Below are positions 47,063-56,684 of a stretch of 64,000 nt of DNA, one piece after another. This DNA comes from Stomoxys calcitrans (Eukaryota; Arthropoda; Insecta; Diptera; Muscidae), in the NCBI RefSeq assembly GCF_963082655.1, contig NC_081553.1, forward strand, positions 193,009,373-193,073,372. Direction: 5' to 3'. How positions within the stretch are numbered: the first letter of the stretch is position 1; each line of letters opens with the position of its first letter. The notes below the pieces were generated by a model. That model saw nothing but the letters and a program-made list of their open reading frames with translations. It was not told where the DNA came from and ran no database searches. A program made the position numbers and the translations under genes.

Positions 47063-48589
47063 AAATTTTTATTTTTATTTTCTTTTATATAATTTCAAAT
47101 CTAACTTGTTTGGAAAAATACTTCCAGACTTTTTCATCGAAGTTTCTTCTTACCAAAAAGTCTGCAAAATTTTTTCAAATAATGTCATATCAAAAAACAA
47201 ATCTCCTTCATGGGCTTAGCGTTGGGATTTGCCGTCGTCTATTCCTTTGTATGGCGTATTGCTCCGCACCCCTCTTGTGTCCCCTATGAGCATTTTACGC
47301 TCTTTGACTTTTGAGTCCATTACAATTCCTGATCATTTCCGTTCTATTGTTGGGGGATTCTATGTTACTTTTCAAAGCGAACCCTACGACTATCCATTTG
47401 ACGGAACTACCCAAAAAGCCAAGGCGAACAACTCCCCCTCTACCAAATAAATAACAACAACATGTACCATAGGAAATTACATAAATTTTTGTGTGTGTAC
47501 AAAAAAAAAAAAATAGTCAAGCACAAAAAATTGTCCAAGTGTCCGGAAATGAGATGCAAATTTTATGTGGGATTTGTAGGAACATCTCAACAATGTCCTG
47601 TTGAACAATGCAACCCACCACCGGCAAACCATCACCACCACTACCAACGAACGCTCTACAATGCAGGCCGGGCAATAATTAAGCGGACATGAAGATAATG
47701 TGGAAAGTGAAGTATTTGCCAGGCTTATTACAACCACCATCAACATTAGCAACTGATGACCTTTTGGTTATGAAGAAAGGGGGAGGAAAGGTGCCCTTCC
47801 CAAAAGAAGAGGCCAATGTCTTAAAGAAGCTATATGAGGGTTAAATAAGGCCAAAGAGGGTGGTTTTTGCTGCCTCTTGGCCTTAGACTTCTTAAAAACC
47901 TCCTGAAGACGTTACCATTTGGCACCCCGGTTTTTCAAGGATATTTGGCTTCCTTGGAAACTTCTTTGCTTCGTTGCATTTTCAGTTTCTTGGCTGCTGA
48001 CCATAAACTGTTTATAATTTTGATAATTATTTAACCTTTAAAATACTGTGGTCTTCGTGTTTAGTTGAGGTGTATTCAAATGAGTTTCGTCCCCAATCCT
48101 CTAGTCCTAAGAAATGGTGTGCCTTTTTTTTAAATTCATAGAAAATTCACAGGTGGACCTATGTAGAATATGGTCTTAAAGAAAATGTAAATTTTCTTTT
48201 TCTTGTGAGCATGGGAAAATTCCCCTGACATTTTCCTATATTTGTAACGAAAACAGGTGCTTGCCAACGCAATAATTAGTAGACAAAATTATATGCTTGA
48301 ATTTATAGTCAAATTATTTGAATGTCATTATAGATGTCCTTGCATATCCTTGAGGATCTTGGGAACTTTTTCTGTTATTGCCGTTAAATAAATGGGAGTT
48401 GTTGTACGCTTGTCATTATAAGCACTTAGGAAACTCTTTCCTTAGAAATTTTAATCATATTGACAAAATGTTGCCTCACTTTGAGTAAAAATGTGAAAGA
48501 ATTGAAAATTCTCCTCCAAGAAACCTCTTGGGAGCAAGCTAAGAACTAACAGAACCTGGACGAAATCTATCTCTGACACCTTCAAGCTA
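47063..48589. other. Low-copy DNA, no gene supported
   Basis: Several 70-90-codon open frames occur (for example 46977-47219, 47229-47450, 47477-47752) without recognisable domains. There is a poly-A tract at 47501-47513 and CCACCA-rich patches near 47610-47640. Nothing can be assigned. Confidence 0.45.
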
Positions 48590-49445
48590 CTAACTGCTAA
48601 GCATTTTCCTGGGTATTCAAACTTAGCCGAAAGGTCGATATACCCGCATAATATCGATGTGTCTCTGATATATTGGGTTACCCAAAAAGTAATTGCGGAT
48701 TTTTCATATAGTCGGCGTTGACAAATTTTTTCACAGCTTGTGACTCTTTCTTCTTTCAGTTATCAGCTGTTACTTTTAGCTTGATTTAGAAAAAAGTATA
48801 AAAAAAGTATATTTGATTAAAGTTCATTCTAAGTTTTATTAAAAATGCATTTACTTTCTTTTAAAAAATCCGCAATTACTTTTTGGGCAACCCAATAACT
48901 CAGTGCCGAGTCACAGTCCGTGGTTGAGGACAATGGAAAGAAAGACAGTCTGGGCGGTGCATTCATCTACAAGTCAACGGAATCGGAGAGAGTACTGCCT
49001 GCTCTGTTGCAAAGGGCAGGACAATATGCCATTCGACTCCTTGGGATGATTTTTAGAAGTTGCGATTTGCTGGATTTTTATTCCAAACACGGAAAAGTCT
49101 ATCAGCATAGTATCGATGTGTCTCTGATATAACCCAGTGCCGAGTCACAGTCCTTGGTCCAACGAAGAGAAAGACAGTTTGGGTGGTGCACACATTTGAA
49201 CCTCACAAGTCAACGGAATCGGAGAGAGTACTGCCTGCTCTGTTGCAAAGGGTAGGACAATATGCCATTCGACTTCTTGCGAAGGCAGGAAACCCTAAGC
49301 CATCTCTGATCAAGGACTATGGGGCAATCAGTCTCTCATCCTTCATTTTAAAACACTGGAGAGACGAAGATTTTCGAGAGGAGAGTCTCAGTGGGGAGTC
49401 AGGTGGCACTGGCTCTTCATTAAATACTGAGTGCCAATGATACTC
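48590..49445 (+). pseudogene. Duplicated LINE debris (LOA-like RT piece)
   Basis: Two direct copies of a segment: the first at about 48651-49110, enlarged by a MITE, and the second from about 49111. Shared landmarks are TATCGATGTGTCTCTGATAT, CAGTGCCGAGTCACAGTCC, ACAAGTCAACGGAATCGGAG and ATATGCCATTCGACT. The second copy continues into KAGNPKPSLIKDYGAISLSS then FILKHW (49279-49362), which matches the PGK...YRPISLTSFLLK motif of LINE reverse transcriptases. It then joins the 5' region of the RTE-like LINE. Frames are broken throughout. Confidence 0.65.
48673..48895 (+). mobile_element. mariner-type MITE, copy 4
   Basis: Termini TTGGGTTACCC and GGGCAACCCAA, with TA at 48671-48672 and 48896-48897. 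It is shortened by an internal deletion (GACTCTTTCTTCTTTCAG, lacking the TGTAATTGCA part). The unoccupied site is present at 49130-49131 in the neighbouring duplicate. Confidence 0.95.
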
Positions 49446-49801
49446 GAGATGACAAGGCGAGTTATTGGCGCCTTCAAAAAAACCAATGACCAACATCAGC
49501 GTCTTTTCCCAGGTTAGGGGCGGCTGGCGGCGAGCGTCGGATCTTGGAGCAAGCGATCAAGGACTATGGGGCAATCAGTCTCTCATCCTTTATTTTAAAA
49601 CACTGGAGAGACGAAGATTTTCGAGAGGAGAGTCTCAGTGAGGAGTCAGCTGGCACTGGCTCTTCATTAAATACTGAGTGCCAATGATACTCGAGATGAC
49701 AAGGCGAGTTATTGGCGCCTTCAAAATAACCAATGACCAACATCAGCGTCTGTTCCCAGGTTAGGAGCGGCTGGGGGCGAGCATCGGATCTTGAAGCAAG
49801 C
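49308..49801 (+). repeat. 247-bp tandem duplication at a LINE/LINE junction
   Basis: GATCAAGGACTATGGGGCAA through TCGGATCTTG occurs twice, with a 247-bp offset (49308 and 49555). The unit contains the LOA-like SLIKDYGAISLSS piece fused to the RTE-like 5' region (GAGAGGAGAGTCTCAGTG). The duplication therefore postdates the junction. Confidence 0.85.
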
Positions 49802-50698
49802 GGCTCGCCACAAAGAGGGATACGTGAGCAGTCCCACAAAACCGATGCGATTGGGGCGCTGGGACAGTAACTCGCCACCGGAAAACTATGTGAACTACTA
49901 TGAGAAACAAAGGAATAGTAAAAACGTACCCCCCCCCCCCCCCCCTCCCCCCCAACGTAAACGACCCACGCAAGCGAAAAAAAGGACCATGATTTGCGGA
50001 TCTGCACCTGGAATGTCCGCAGTCTTTATAGAGAAGGTGCAGTATAGGCGCTGGCGGATGTATTAGAGAAGTACAAGGCAGATATTACCGCCTTATAGGA
50101 ATTTCGATGGACTGGAAATGGCGTCACTACAACACCAAACGGTGACGAACTATACCAAAGTTGCCATAAAACGAGACATGAATTTGGCAGTGGCTTTGTG
50201 GTAAGTCGTAGACTGAAACACCTTGTCTCCAGCTTTACTCCAGTGGATGAGAGGCAAGCCACAATCCACATAAAAGCCAAATTCTTCAACATCAGCCTTA
50301 TTTGTGCCCATGCCCCGACGGAAGACAAAGACGAGCAGACCAAGGATATTTTCTACGAGCGTCTAGAGAGAGAATATGACCGCTGCCCTGCCCACATGAT
50401 ATTAAAACCGTTCTGGGAGATTTTAATGCGAAAATAGGGAAGGAAGACATTTTTGGTCCAACAGTCGGAAAGTTTAACCTCCACGAGATAACGTCCAGTA
50501 TAATGGGTTGAGGCTGATAGATTTCGCCGCGGCAAAAAAATATGGTAGTTAGTAGCACCAGATTTCAACATAAAAATATTCACAAAGCCACATGGCTGTC
50601 ACCCGATCAAAAGACGAGGAACCAAATTGATCACGTTGTGATAGATGGAGGGCATTCATGCAGCGTCTTAGATGTACGATCGATCCGTGGAGCGAATA
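49802..50698 (+). pseudogene. RTE-like LINE copy 1 (plus): 5' region and endonuclease domain
   Basis: The endonuclease of the AP-endonuclease type nicks target DNA for retrotransposition. Readable pieces from about 49992 are CTWNVRSLYREGAV, GNGVTTTPNGDELYQSCHK (50116-50172), SGFVVSRRLKHLVSSFTPVD, ICAHAPTEDKDEQTKDIFYE and, after a frameshift near 50400, LGDFNAKIG (about 50413-50439). The glutamine of the QE(I)RW motif is a stop. The frame ends at SIRGANI, where MITE copy 5 is inserted, separating it from the SDH motif at 50942. A 5' poly-C run is present at 49930-49950. I assign RTE/BovB-like by EN-RT organisation and C-terminal motif. Confidence 0.85.
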
Positions 50699-50700
50699 TA

Positions 50701-50939
50701 TTGGGTTGCCCAAAAAGTAATTGCGGATTTTTCATATAGTCGGCGTTGACAAATTTTTTCACAACTTGTGACTCTGTAGTTGCATTCTTTCTTCTGTCAG
50801 TTATCAGCAGTTACCTTTAGCTTGTTCTAGAAAAAAAGTGTAAAAAAAGTATATTTGATTAAAGTTCATTCTAAGTTTTATTAAAAATGCATTTACTTTC
50901 TTTTTTAAAAAAATCCGCAATTACTTTTTGGGCAACCAA
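50701..50939 (+). mobile_element. mariner-type MITE, copy 5 (inside RTE copy 1)
   Basis: TTGGGTTGCCC left terminus and GGGCAACCAA right terminus (one C lost), flanked by TA (50699-50700, 50940-50941). It carries private variants CAGCAGTTACCTTTAGCTTG and TTCTAG, shared only with copy 7. Confidence 0.95.
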
Positions 50940-50941
50940 TA

Positions 50942-52640
50942 GATTCGGATCATTACCTTGTTGCAGCAAATGTTCGCATTCGTTTGAACATGGCGAGGAA
51001 AGTACGATCTGAGACTGCACGGAAGCTGGACATTGAAAAGCTGCAAACACAACAAATGGCAGCGGCATACTCCACTCGACTGACCCTTGTTCCGATGATA
51101 TAATGGCGCAGTGGCAAACTATTGCCCACTCCATGGAAAATGCCGCGAAATCTGTACTTGGGTGCCGCAAGCCTCCCCCAAAGAAACCCATGGTACGACC
51201 AAGAGTGTTGAGATGCTACTGAAACCAAGAATGCGGCATATCGGGCAACCCTGCAATCAGTAGCAACGCGCCAGATGAAGAAGAGGTATCGGGAGAAAAG
51301 GAGAGAGGAGAAACGTCTATTCCGCAGAAAAAAAAAGGAAATGGAAAGACGTGAGTGTGAGCGAATTGAGATGTACAGGAGTCAGAATGAAGTCCGAAAA
51401 TTCTATCAAAGAATTAAACATCAAACTGAGGGCTTTGGTGTAGGCATATCCTACTGTAGAGACAAAGAAGGAAATCTGGTAACTGACACAAATAACATGC
51501 TGAGGATATGGAGAGAACATTTTACCCAACTGCTAGTGTCCGATGTAGGCGGCGAAGAGGATACCAATCCCTGATGATGGTATAGAATGTTTACCTCCTA
51601 GTCAGAATGAGGTCCAGGCAGCAGTGACCCAACTGAAGAACAACAAGGCAGCAGGAGCCGATGGGTTACCCGCTGAACTATTTAAGACCGGAGGCGACAC
51701 GCGGATAAGGCATATGCATCAGCTTATCTGCGCAATCTGGCTAGAAGAACGCATACCCGATGATTGGAATCTCAGCATACTATGTCCCGCACACAAGAAA
51801 GGAGACAAGACGGAATGTGTCAACTACAGAGGAATAAGTTTCCTCCCCATCGCATACAAGATACTCTCGAGCGTACTGTGTGAAGGATTAAAACCTAAAG
51901 TCAATGAGATAATTAGGCCCTATCAATGCGTCTTTAGACCTGGTAAATCCACCCTAGACCAGATATTCATACTGCGCCAAATCCTGGAAAAGACCCGAGA
52001 AGGACAAATCAACACCTACCATTTCTATGTTGACTACAAAGCCGCCTTTGATACTTCTTTACGTTCAAAGGTATTCCAAGCCATGTCTGAGTTTGGTATC
52101 CCTGCAAAATTAATAAGACTCTGCAGGATGACAGTTGGTGATATGCGTTCCTCAGTAAGAATAGGAAAGAATCTCTCGGAACCATTTAATACCAAACGAG
52201 GTTTCAGACAAGGAGACAGCCTATCGTGTGATCTCTTTAATACACTGTTGGAGAAGATTATACGGGATGCAGAAGTGATTTGATATGGCACAATAATCAC
52301 AAGGGAACACATGCTACTCGCCTATGCCGATGACATCGATATCAAAGGTCGGTCACCGGAAGAAGTAACTGCAGCGTTTGAAAGAATAGAAAGAGAGTCA
52401 GTGAAAATGGGTCTGGCAGTAAATGGAGATAAGGTAAAATGGATGGTCTCAACTCCCAAAAAGTCTTGCACAACCGACCAGGTAACGAAAATGGAGAAAG
52501 TTGGAAACCACAACCTATCTACCTCGGCACCGCCGTAACCGAAACGAATGACACCAGTTTTGAGATTAAGCGAAGAATAATACTGGCAAACAGATGCTAC
52601 TTTGGACTAAGTAAGCAGTTTAGAAACAAGGCCACCTTTT
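50942..52640 (+). pseudogene. RTE-like LINE copy 1 (plus): SDH motif, linker and reverse transcriptase
   Basis: It begins with DSDHYLVAANVRIRLNMARK (50942-51001), the catalytic SDH of the endonuclease. A basic linker follows (MKKRYREKRREEKRLFRRK, 51275-51331), then HFTQLLVSD. The RT domain is at about 51624-52500, with motifs NNKAAGADGLPAELFK, WNLSILCPAHKKGD, GISFLPIAYKILSSVL, FRPGKSTLDQIFILRQ, FYVDYKAAFD, KRGFRQGDSLS and the catalytic LAYADDIDI at 52318-52344. Breaks are a frame change near 51572, a stop at 52281 just before the YADD block, a frameshift near 52505 and a stop at 52640. RT motif order is complete, so the lineage is clear, but the copy is dead. Confidence 0.9.
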
Positions 52641-52649
52641 AACAGACGA

Positions 52650-53489
52650 AGACTACACTTTACAAGACACTGATACTACCCGTGCTGTTATATGGTTCTG
52701 AAGCATGGGTACTTGTGAAAGCAGATGAGGTAGTACTTGGAGTGTTTGAGAGAAAGATTCTTCGTAAAGTATATGGCCCAGTTTGTTATAGGGTTCAGAA
52801 GCATGGGTACTTGTGAAAGCAGATGAGGCAGTACTTGGAGTGTTTGAGAGAAAGATTATTCGTAAAACATATATGGACCAGTTTGCGTTAATGGAGAATA
52901 TAGGCGATGTATGAACCACGAGCTGTATGAGCTGTATGACGACGATAGCATAGTTACACGCATCAAAATACAACGGCTGCGTTGGCTAAGTCATGCTGTC
53001 AGAATGGATGAAGAAGCTCCAGCAAAGAACGGTGGTACACGCAAACCGGGAAGACCAAAAGTTCGATGGAAAGCTCAAGTTGTGGAAGACACATCGAAAC
53101 TTGGTGTCAGAGATTTTAGAATGAGCGCAGAAGATCAAGGCAAACCGGAAAGACCAAAAGCCCGATGGAAAGATCAAATTGTGGGTGACACCTCGAAACT
53201 TGGTGTCCGAGATTTTAGAATGAGCGCAGAAGATCAAGGCAAACCGGAAAGACCAAAAGCCCTATGGAAAGCTCAAGTTGTGGAAGACACATCGAAACTT
53301 TGTGTCAGAGATTTTAGAATGAGCGCAGAAGATCAAGGCAAACCGGAAAGACCAAAAGCCCGATGGAAAGCTCAAGTTGTGGGAGACACCTCGAAACTTG
53401 GTGTCAGAGATTTTAGAATGAGCGCAGAAGATCGAGGCGCTTGGAACGCTATTCTACGTTCGGCTAGTGGAACAAATATTTTGTCATAG
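52650..53489 (+). pseudogene. RTE-like LINE copy 1 (plus): C-terminal region with 99-bp repeats
   Basis: LYKTLILPVLLYGSEAW-type sequence (52660-52710) is followed by a roughly 98-bp tandem duplication containing VLGVFERKI (52690-52880). Then MNHELYELYDDDSIVTRIKI and QRLRWLSHAVRMDEEAPAKN (52911-53026) lead into four in-frame 33-residue repeats, ending in GAWNAILRSASGTNILS and a stop at 53489. The RLRWxGHAxRM...RPxxRWxxQ...DR..W motif is typical of the end of RTE/I-type LINE ORFs. Normal family members should have one such unit (expected from the family pattern, not verified here). Confidence 0.88.
53034..53432 (+). repeat. 99-bp in-frame tandem repeat, 4 units
   Basis: The GATC phase marker falls at 53133, 53232, 53331 and 53430. 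Each unit encodes (G)KPERPKARWKAQVV, GDTSKLGVRDFRM and SAEDQ, 33 residues. The first unit starts as RKPGRPKVRW. Confidence 0.95.
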
Positions 53490-53628
53490 CCAATTATAGT
53501 AAGTAAAGTATGGAGAGACTAAGACACATCTTTTAGGGAACATCCTCCACTGGTATCACACCGCTATCAGCATGTAAGCATGCTGATAGCCGCAAGTCGC
53601 ACAGTGGGATGAGAAAAAAAAGTGGAAA
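53490..53628. other. LINE 3' flank
   Basis: Short unique segment with an internal inverted repeat (GCATGC-type: CTATCAGCATG at 53565-53575 with CATGCTGATAG at 53578-53588). Confidence 0.5.
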
Positions 53629-53630
53629 TA

Positions 53631-53870
53631 TTGGGTTGCCCAAAAAGTAATTGCGGTTTTTTTTTAAAAGAAAGTAAATGCATTTTTAATAAAACTTTGA
53701 ATGAACTTTAATCAAAAATATACTTTTTTTACACTTTTTTCTAAAGCAAGCTAAAAGTAACAGCTGATAACTGACAGAAGAAAGAATGCAATTACAGAGT
53801 CACAAGGTGTGAAAAAATTTGTCAACGCCGACTATATGAAAAATCCGCAATTACTTTTTGGGCAACTCAA
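53631..53870 (-). mobile_element. mariner-type MITE, copy 6
   Basis: Complete termini (right one with a change, GGGCAACTCAA) and TA on both sides (53629-53630, 53871-53872). It lies in the spacer between the two inverted RTE-like copies. Confidence 0.93.
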
Positions 53871-53872
53871 TA

Positions 53873-54359
53873 GGTCTGTCATTTTGAAACGGATAGAGAT
53901 ATCTTCATGAAATTTTACATGGTTATAGTTGAGGCGTTATCCAGTTTATATGCAGGACCCTGGAAAAAAAATTTGTTAGTCAAATTTCTTTGACTGTTGT
54001 ATGGTAGATTCCTATCTACGGATGGGTGGAGGTCATCACGCTTTGGACAACTATGCCCTCGGCATTTTGTTAGTCAAATTTCTTGGACGCTATAAAAGAT
54101 ACCCCGCATATTTGGGCCTGTTTTTTCTAGGGTTTTTTAAACACTTTGAAAATTGGACCATAAATGCGCTTTTGACAGCCTCAACAAAATTTTGTAGGGC
54201 CCAGGTGATCAACTTTGAAGGCCCACCAATGGGCCCCGGTTGAGACTGTCCTGCACGAGGTTGTGCATAAAATAGAAGAATCCTTCGATGCCAAAACGAA
54301 CACCCTGTGTTAGGCCCTTTTACGTCATGAAGTAGAACCATACGTCATGACGTTTGAAC
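53873..54359. other. Unassigned spacer sequence
   Basis: Contains two related halves (TTAGTCAAATTTCTTTGAC at 53976-53994 and TTAGTCAAATTTCTTGGAC at 54070-54088) and a 12-bp palindrome ACGTCATGACGT at 54342-54353. It is possibly an interspersed repeat. No gene was seen. Confidence 0.4.
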
Positions 54360-54399
54360 CATACTCGTCTCGGACGCGTCAGTGAGGAGTATGGTTCAA

Positions 54400-54690
54400 A
54401 ACGGACCGCATTTGGGCAAAACCCCCCCATATAAACCAATTTGCCGCTTAAAGTTCTTGGACCCATAAAAGCCTTTTGTATTGCCCGATTTTGCTGCAAT
54501 TAAGCTCAGAGAATTGTATATGGCCCATATCAACATCCGGGTTGAATATGGACCAAATTGGTCTATATTTGGATATACGTGCCGTATATACCGATCATCT
54601 AATTTTTGGTCTTGGGATCATTAAAGGTGCATTTATTATCCGAAATCGATGGGTAATTTGGTGCAGTGAGTTGTATTAGACCTCTCCAAA
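54400..54690 (-). repeat. Degenerate 153-bp-module fragment J
   Basis: The motifs CCATATAAACCAATTTGCCG, TTGCCCGATTTTGCTGCAA and TGGACCAAATTGGTCTATAT, then a TATTATCCGAAATCGATGGG piece in the opposite sense, identify a decayed copy with an internal orientation change. Confidence 0.55.
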
Positions 54691-55565
54691 CTTTTTGATG
54701 ATTCCTTATTTGGCACTCTGCCAATTCACTTTGGCATATTCATTAAAATCATGCTTCATGGTTCTTTTTTTTTTTTTTTCTTCCACTTAATAAAAATCCT
54801 AAAGCAAAACCAAATATTGGAATGAATCTTAAGTTAAATACCAATCGATTACCTGTTCTCTGGCATTTCATTTAACTGTCCAATTGAATAGGTGTGTCTT
54901 CTAAGGAGTTAACATTTCTTAAACTAATCTCCATATTGACGAAGACTCTTAAGGTGATTCACATGGCTATGCATGGTGACCACCAATGCGCTTATTAATT
55001 AAAAGTTGTTGAAGATTTAAGACACTCGAATCCGTTTTTTTGTTTTTTTTTTTTTGAGCTAAAACTGTTGCGTCATCCTAAACTAGTCGCAGAGAGATCC
55101 CATCTAAGGCATCCATTTAAGTTTCAGCGGACGTTCGTTCGGTGTAGAGAGAATGTTTTGCTGCAAATATTTATTTTTCTAATAAAATGTCAGCCTTGAA
55201 CTGCAAAACCGAATCATCCAATGGCTACTTGCTCTAACATCGCTGGCACAACAACAGCAGCTGAGCTGTTGTGTTGCTGGTCTCACAGGTGTTTTTGATG
55301 AGGATGAGGTGTCGCGCAAGCGCAATTTTCTGGCTGATCAGGCTACTTGTGATTGTGAAATATTCAATGATGGACAATAGGAAAACTTGGAAGTCACATA
55401 GAAAAAATTTGTTTTTAATGACGAGCCAAAAGGTTTTTCACAGAAAATTTCATAACATTTTTGGCTGTGAAAAGTGGCAACCAAAGTAAATTTTCATAGA
55501 ATTTTTTTTTTTATAGATTTTTAATATTTCTCTAATAAGCGAAATTTCCCTTTCCTTTAATTGGC
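54691..55565. other. Low-copy DNA between the inverted RTE copies
   Basis: Poly-T tracts at about 54765-54782 and 55038-55055. The open frame at 55271-55489 has no recognisable domain. No gene is called. Confidence 0.45.
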
Positions 55566-56684
55566 TATGATAGAATATTTGTTCCACTAGCCGAACGTAG
55601 AACAGCATTCCAAGCGCCTCGATCTTCTGCGCTCATTCTAAAATCTATGACACCAAGTTTCGAGGTGTCTCCCACAACTTGAGTTTTCCATCGGGCTTAT
55701 GGTCTTTCCGGTTTGACTCGATCTTCTGCGCCCATTCCAAAATCTCGGACACCAAGTTTCGAGGTGTCTCCCACAACTTGAGCTTTCCATCGGGCTTTTG
55801 GTCTTTCCGGTTTGCCTCGATCTTCTGCGCTCATTCTAAAATCTCTGACACCAAGTTTCGAGGTGTCTCCCACAACTTGATCTATCCATCGGGCTTTTGG
55901 TCTTTCCGGTTTGCCTCGATCTTCTGCGCTTATTCCAAAATCTCTGACATCGAGTTTCGAGGTGTCTCCCACAACTTGAGTTTTCCATCGGGCTTATGGT
56001 CTTTCCGGTTTGCCTCGATCTTCTGCGCCCATTCTAAAATCTCTGACACCAAGTTTCGAGGTGTCTCCCACAATTTGAGCTTTCCATCGGGCTTTTGGTC
56101 TTTCCGGTTTGCCTCGATCTTCTGCGCTCATTCTAAAATCTCTGATACCAAGTGTCGAGGTGTCTCCCACAATTTGAGCTTTCCATCGGGTTTTTGGTAT
56201 TCCGGGTTTGCGTGTACCACCGTTCTTTGCTGGAGCTTCTTCATCCATTCTGACAGCATGACCTAGCCAACGCAGCCGTTGTATTTTGATGTGTCTATCT
56301 ATGCTGTCGTCGTCATACAGCTCATACAGCTCGTGGTTCATACGTCGCCTATATTCTCTATTAACGCTAACTGGTCCATATACTTTACGAAGAATCTTGC
56401 TCTCAAACACTCCAAGTACTGTCTCATCTGCTTTCCCAAGTACCCATGCTTTTGGTGGCCTTGTTTCTAATCTGCTTACTTAGTCCAAAGTAGCATCTGT
56501 TTGCCAGTATTAATCTTTGCTTAATGTCAAAAGCGGTGCCGAGGTAGATAAAGTTACTGACTGTCTCAAAGTTGTGGTTCCCAACTTTCTCCATTTTCTT
56601 TATCTGCTCGGTTGTGCAAGGCTTTTTGGGAGTTGAAACCATCCATTTCGTCTTATCTCCATTTACTGCCAGACCCATTTTCAC
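55566..56684 (-). pseudogene. RTE-like LINE copy 2 (minus): C-terminal region
   Basis: Read on the minus strand from 56684 it gives KMGLAVNGDKTKWMVSTPKK, then FIYLGTAFDIKQRLILANRC, a shortened ILRKVYGPVSV region, then MNHELYELYDDDSIDRHIKI and QRLRWLGHAVRMDEEAPAKN. Six 33-residue repeats follow, then GAWNAVLRSASGTNI. It lacks part of the LYKTL...SEAW segment seen in copy 1, so the two copies have suffered different deletions. The 3' end (GGAACAAATATTCTATCATA, followed by GCCAATTA) matches copy 1. Confidence 0.88.
55620..56213 (-). repeat. 99-bp in-frame tandem repeat, 6 units
   Basis: The phase marker CGATCTTCTGCG falls at 55620, 55719, 55818, 55917, 56016 and 56115, exactly 99 bp apart. It is the same unit as at 53034-53432, with two more copies. 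Confidence 0.96.

Noticed and set aside
47229..47752. Small open frames in the low-copy region after 47 kb
   Set aside because: Frames of 70-90 codons are expected by chance in this composition and show no motif; calling a host gene would be unsupported.
49930..49951. Poly-C run as a functional G-quadruplex or promoter element
   Set aside because: The matching place in the inverted LINE copy has only about seven G/C; most likely a homopolymer expansion or sequencing slippage.
55679..56266. 195-codon + strand open frame with FRGVSHNLSFPSGFWSF repeats
   Set aside because: Antisense shadow of the 99-bp in-frame repeats of the minus-strand LINE C-terminus.
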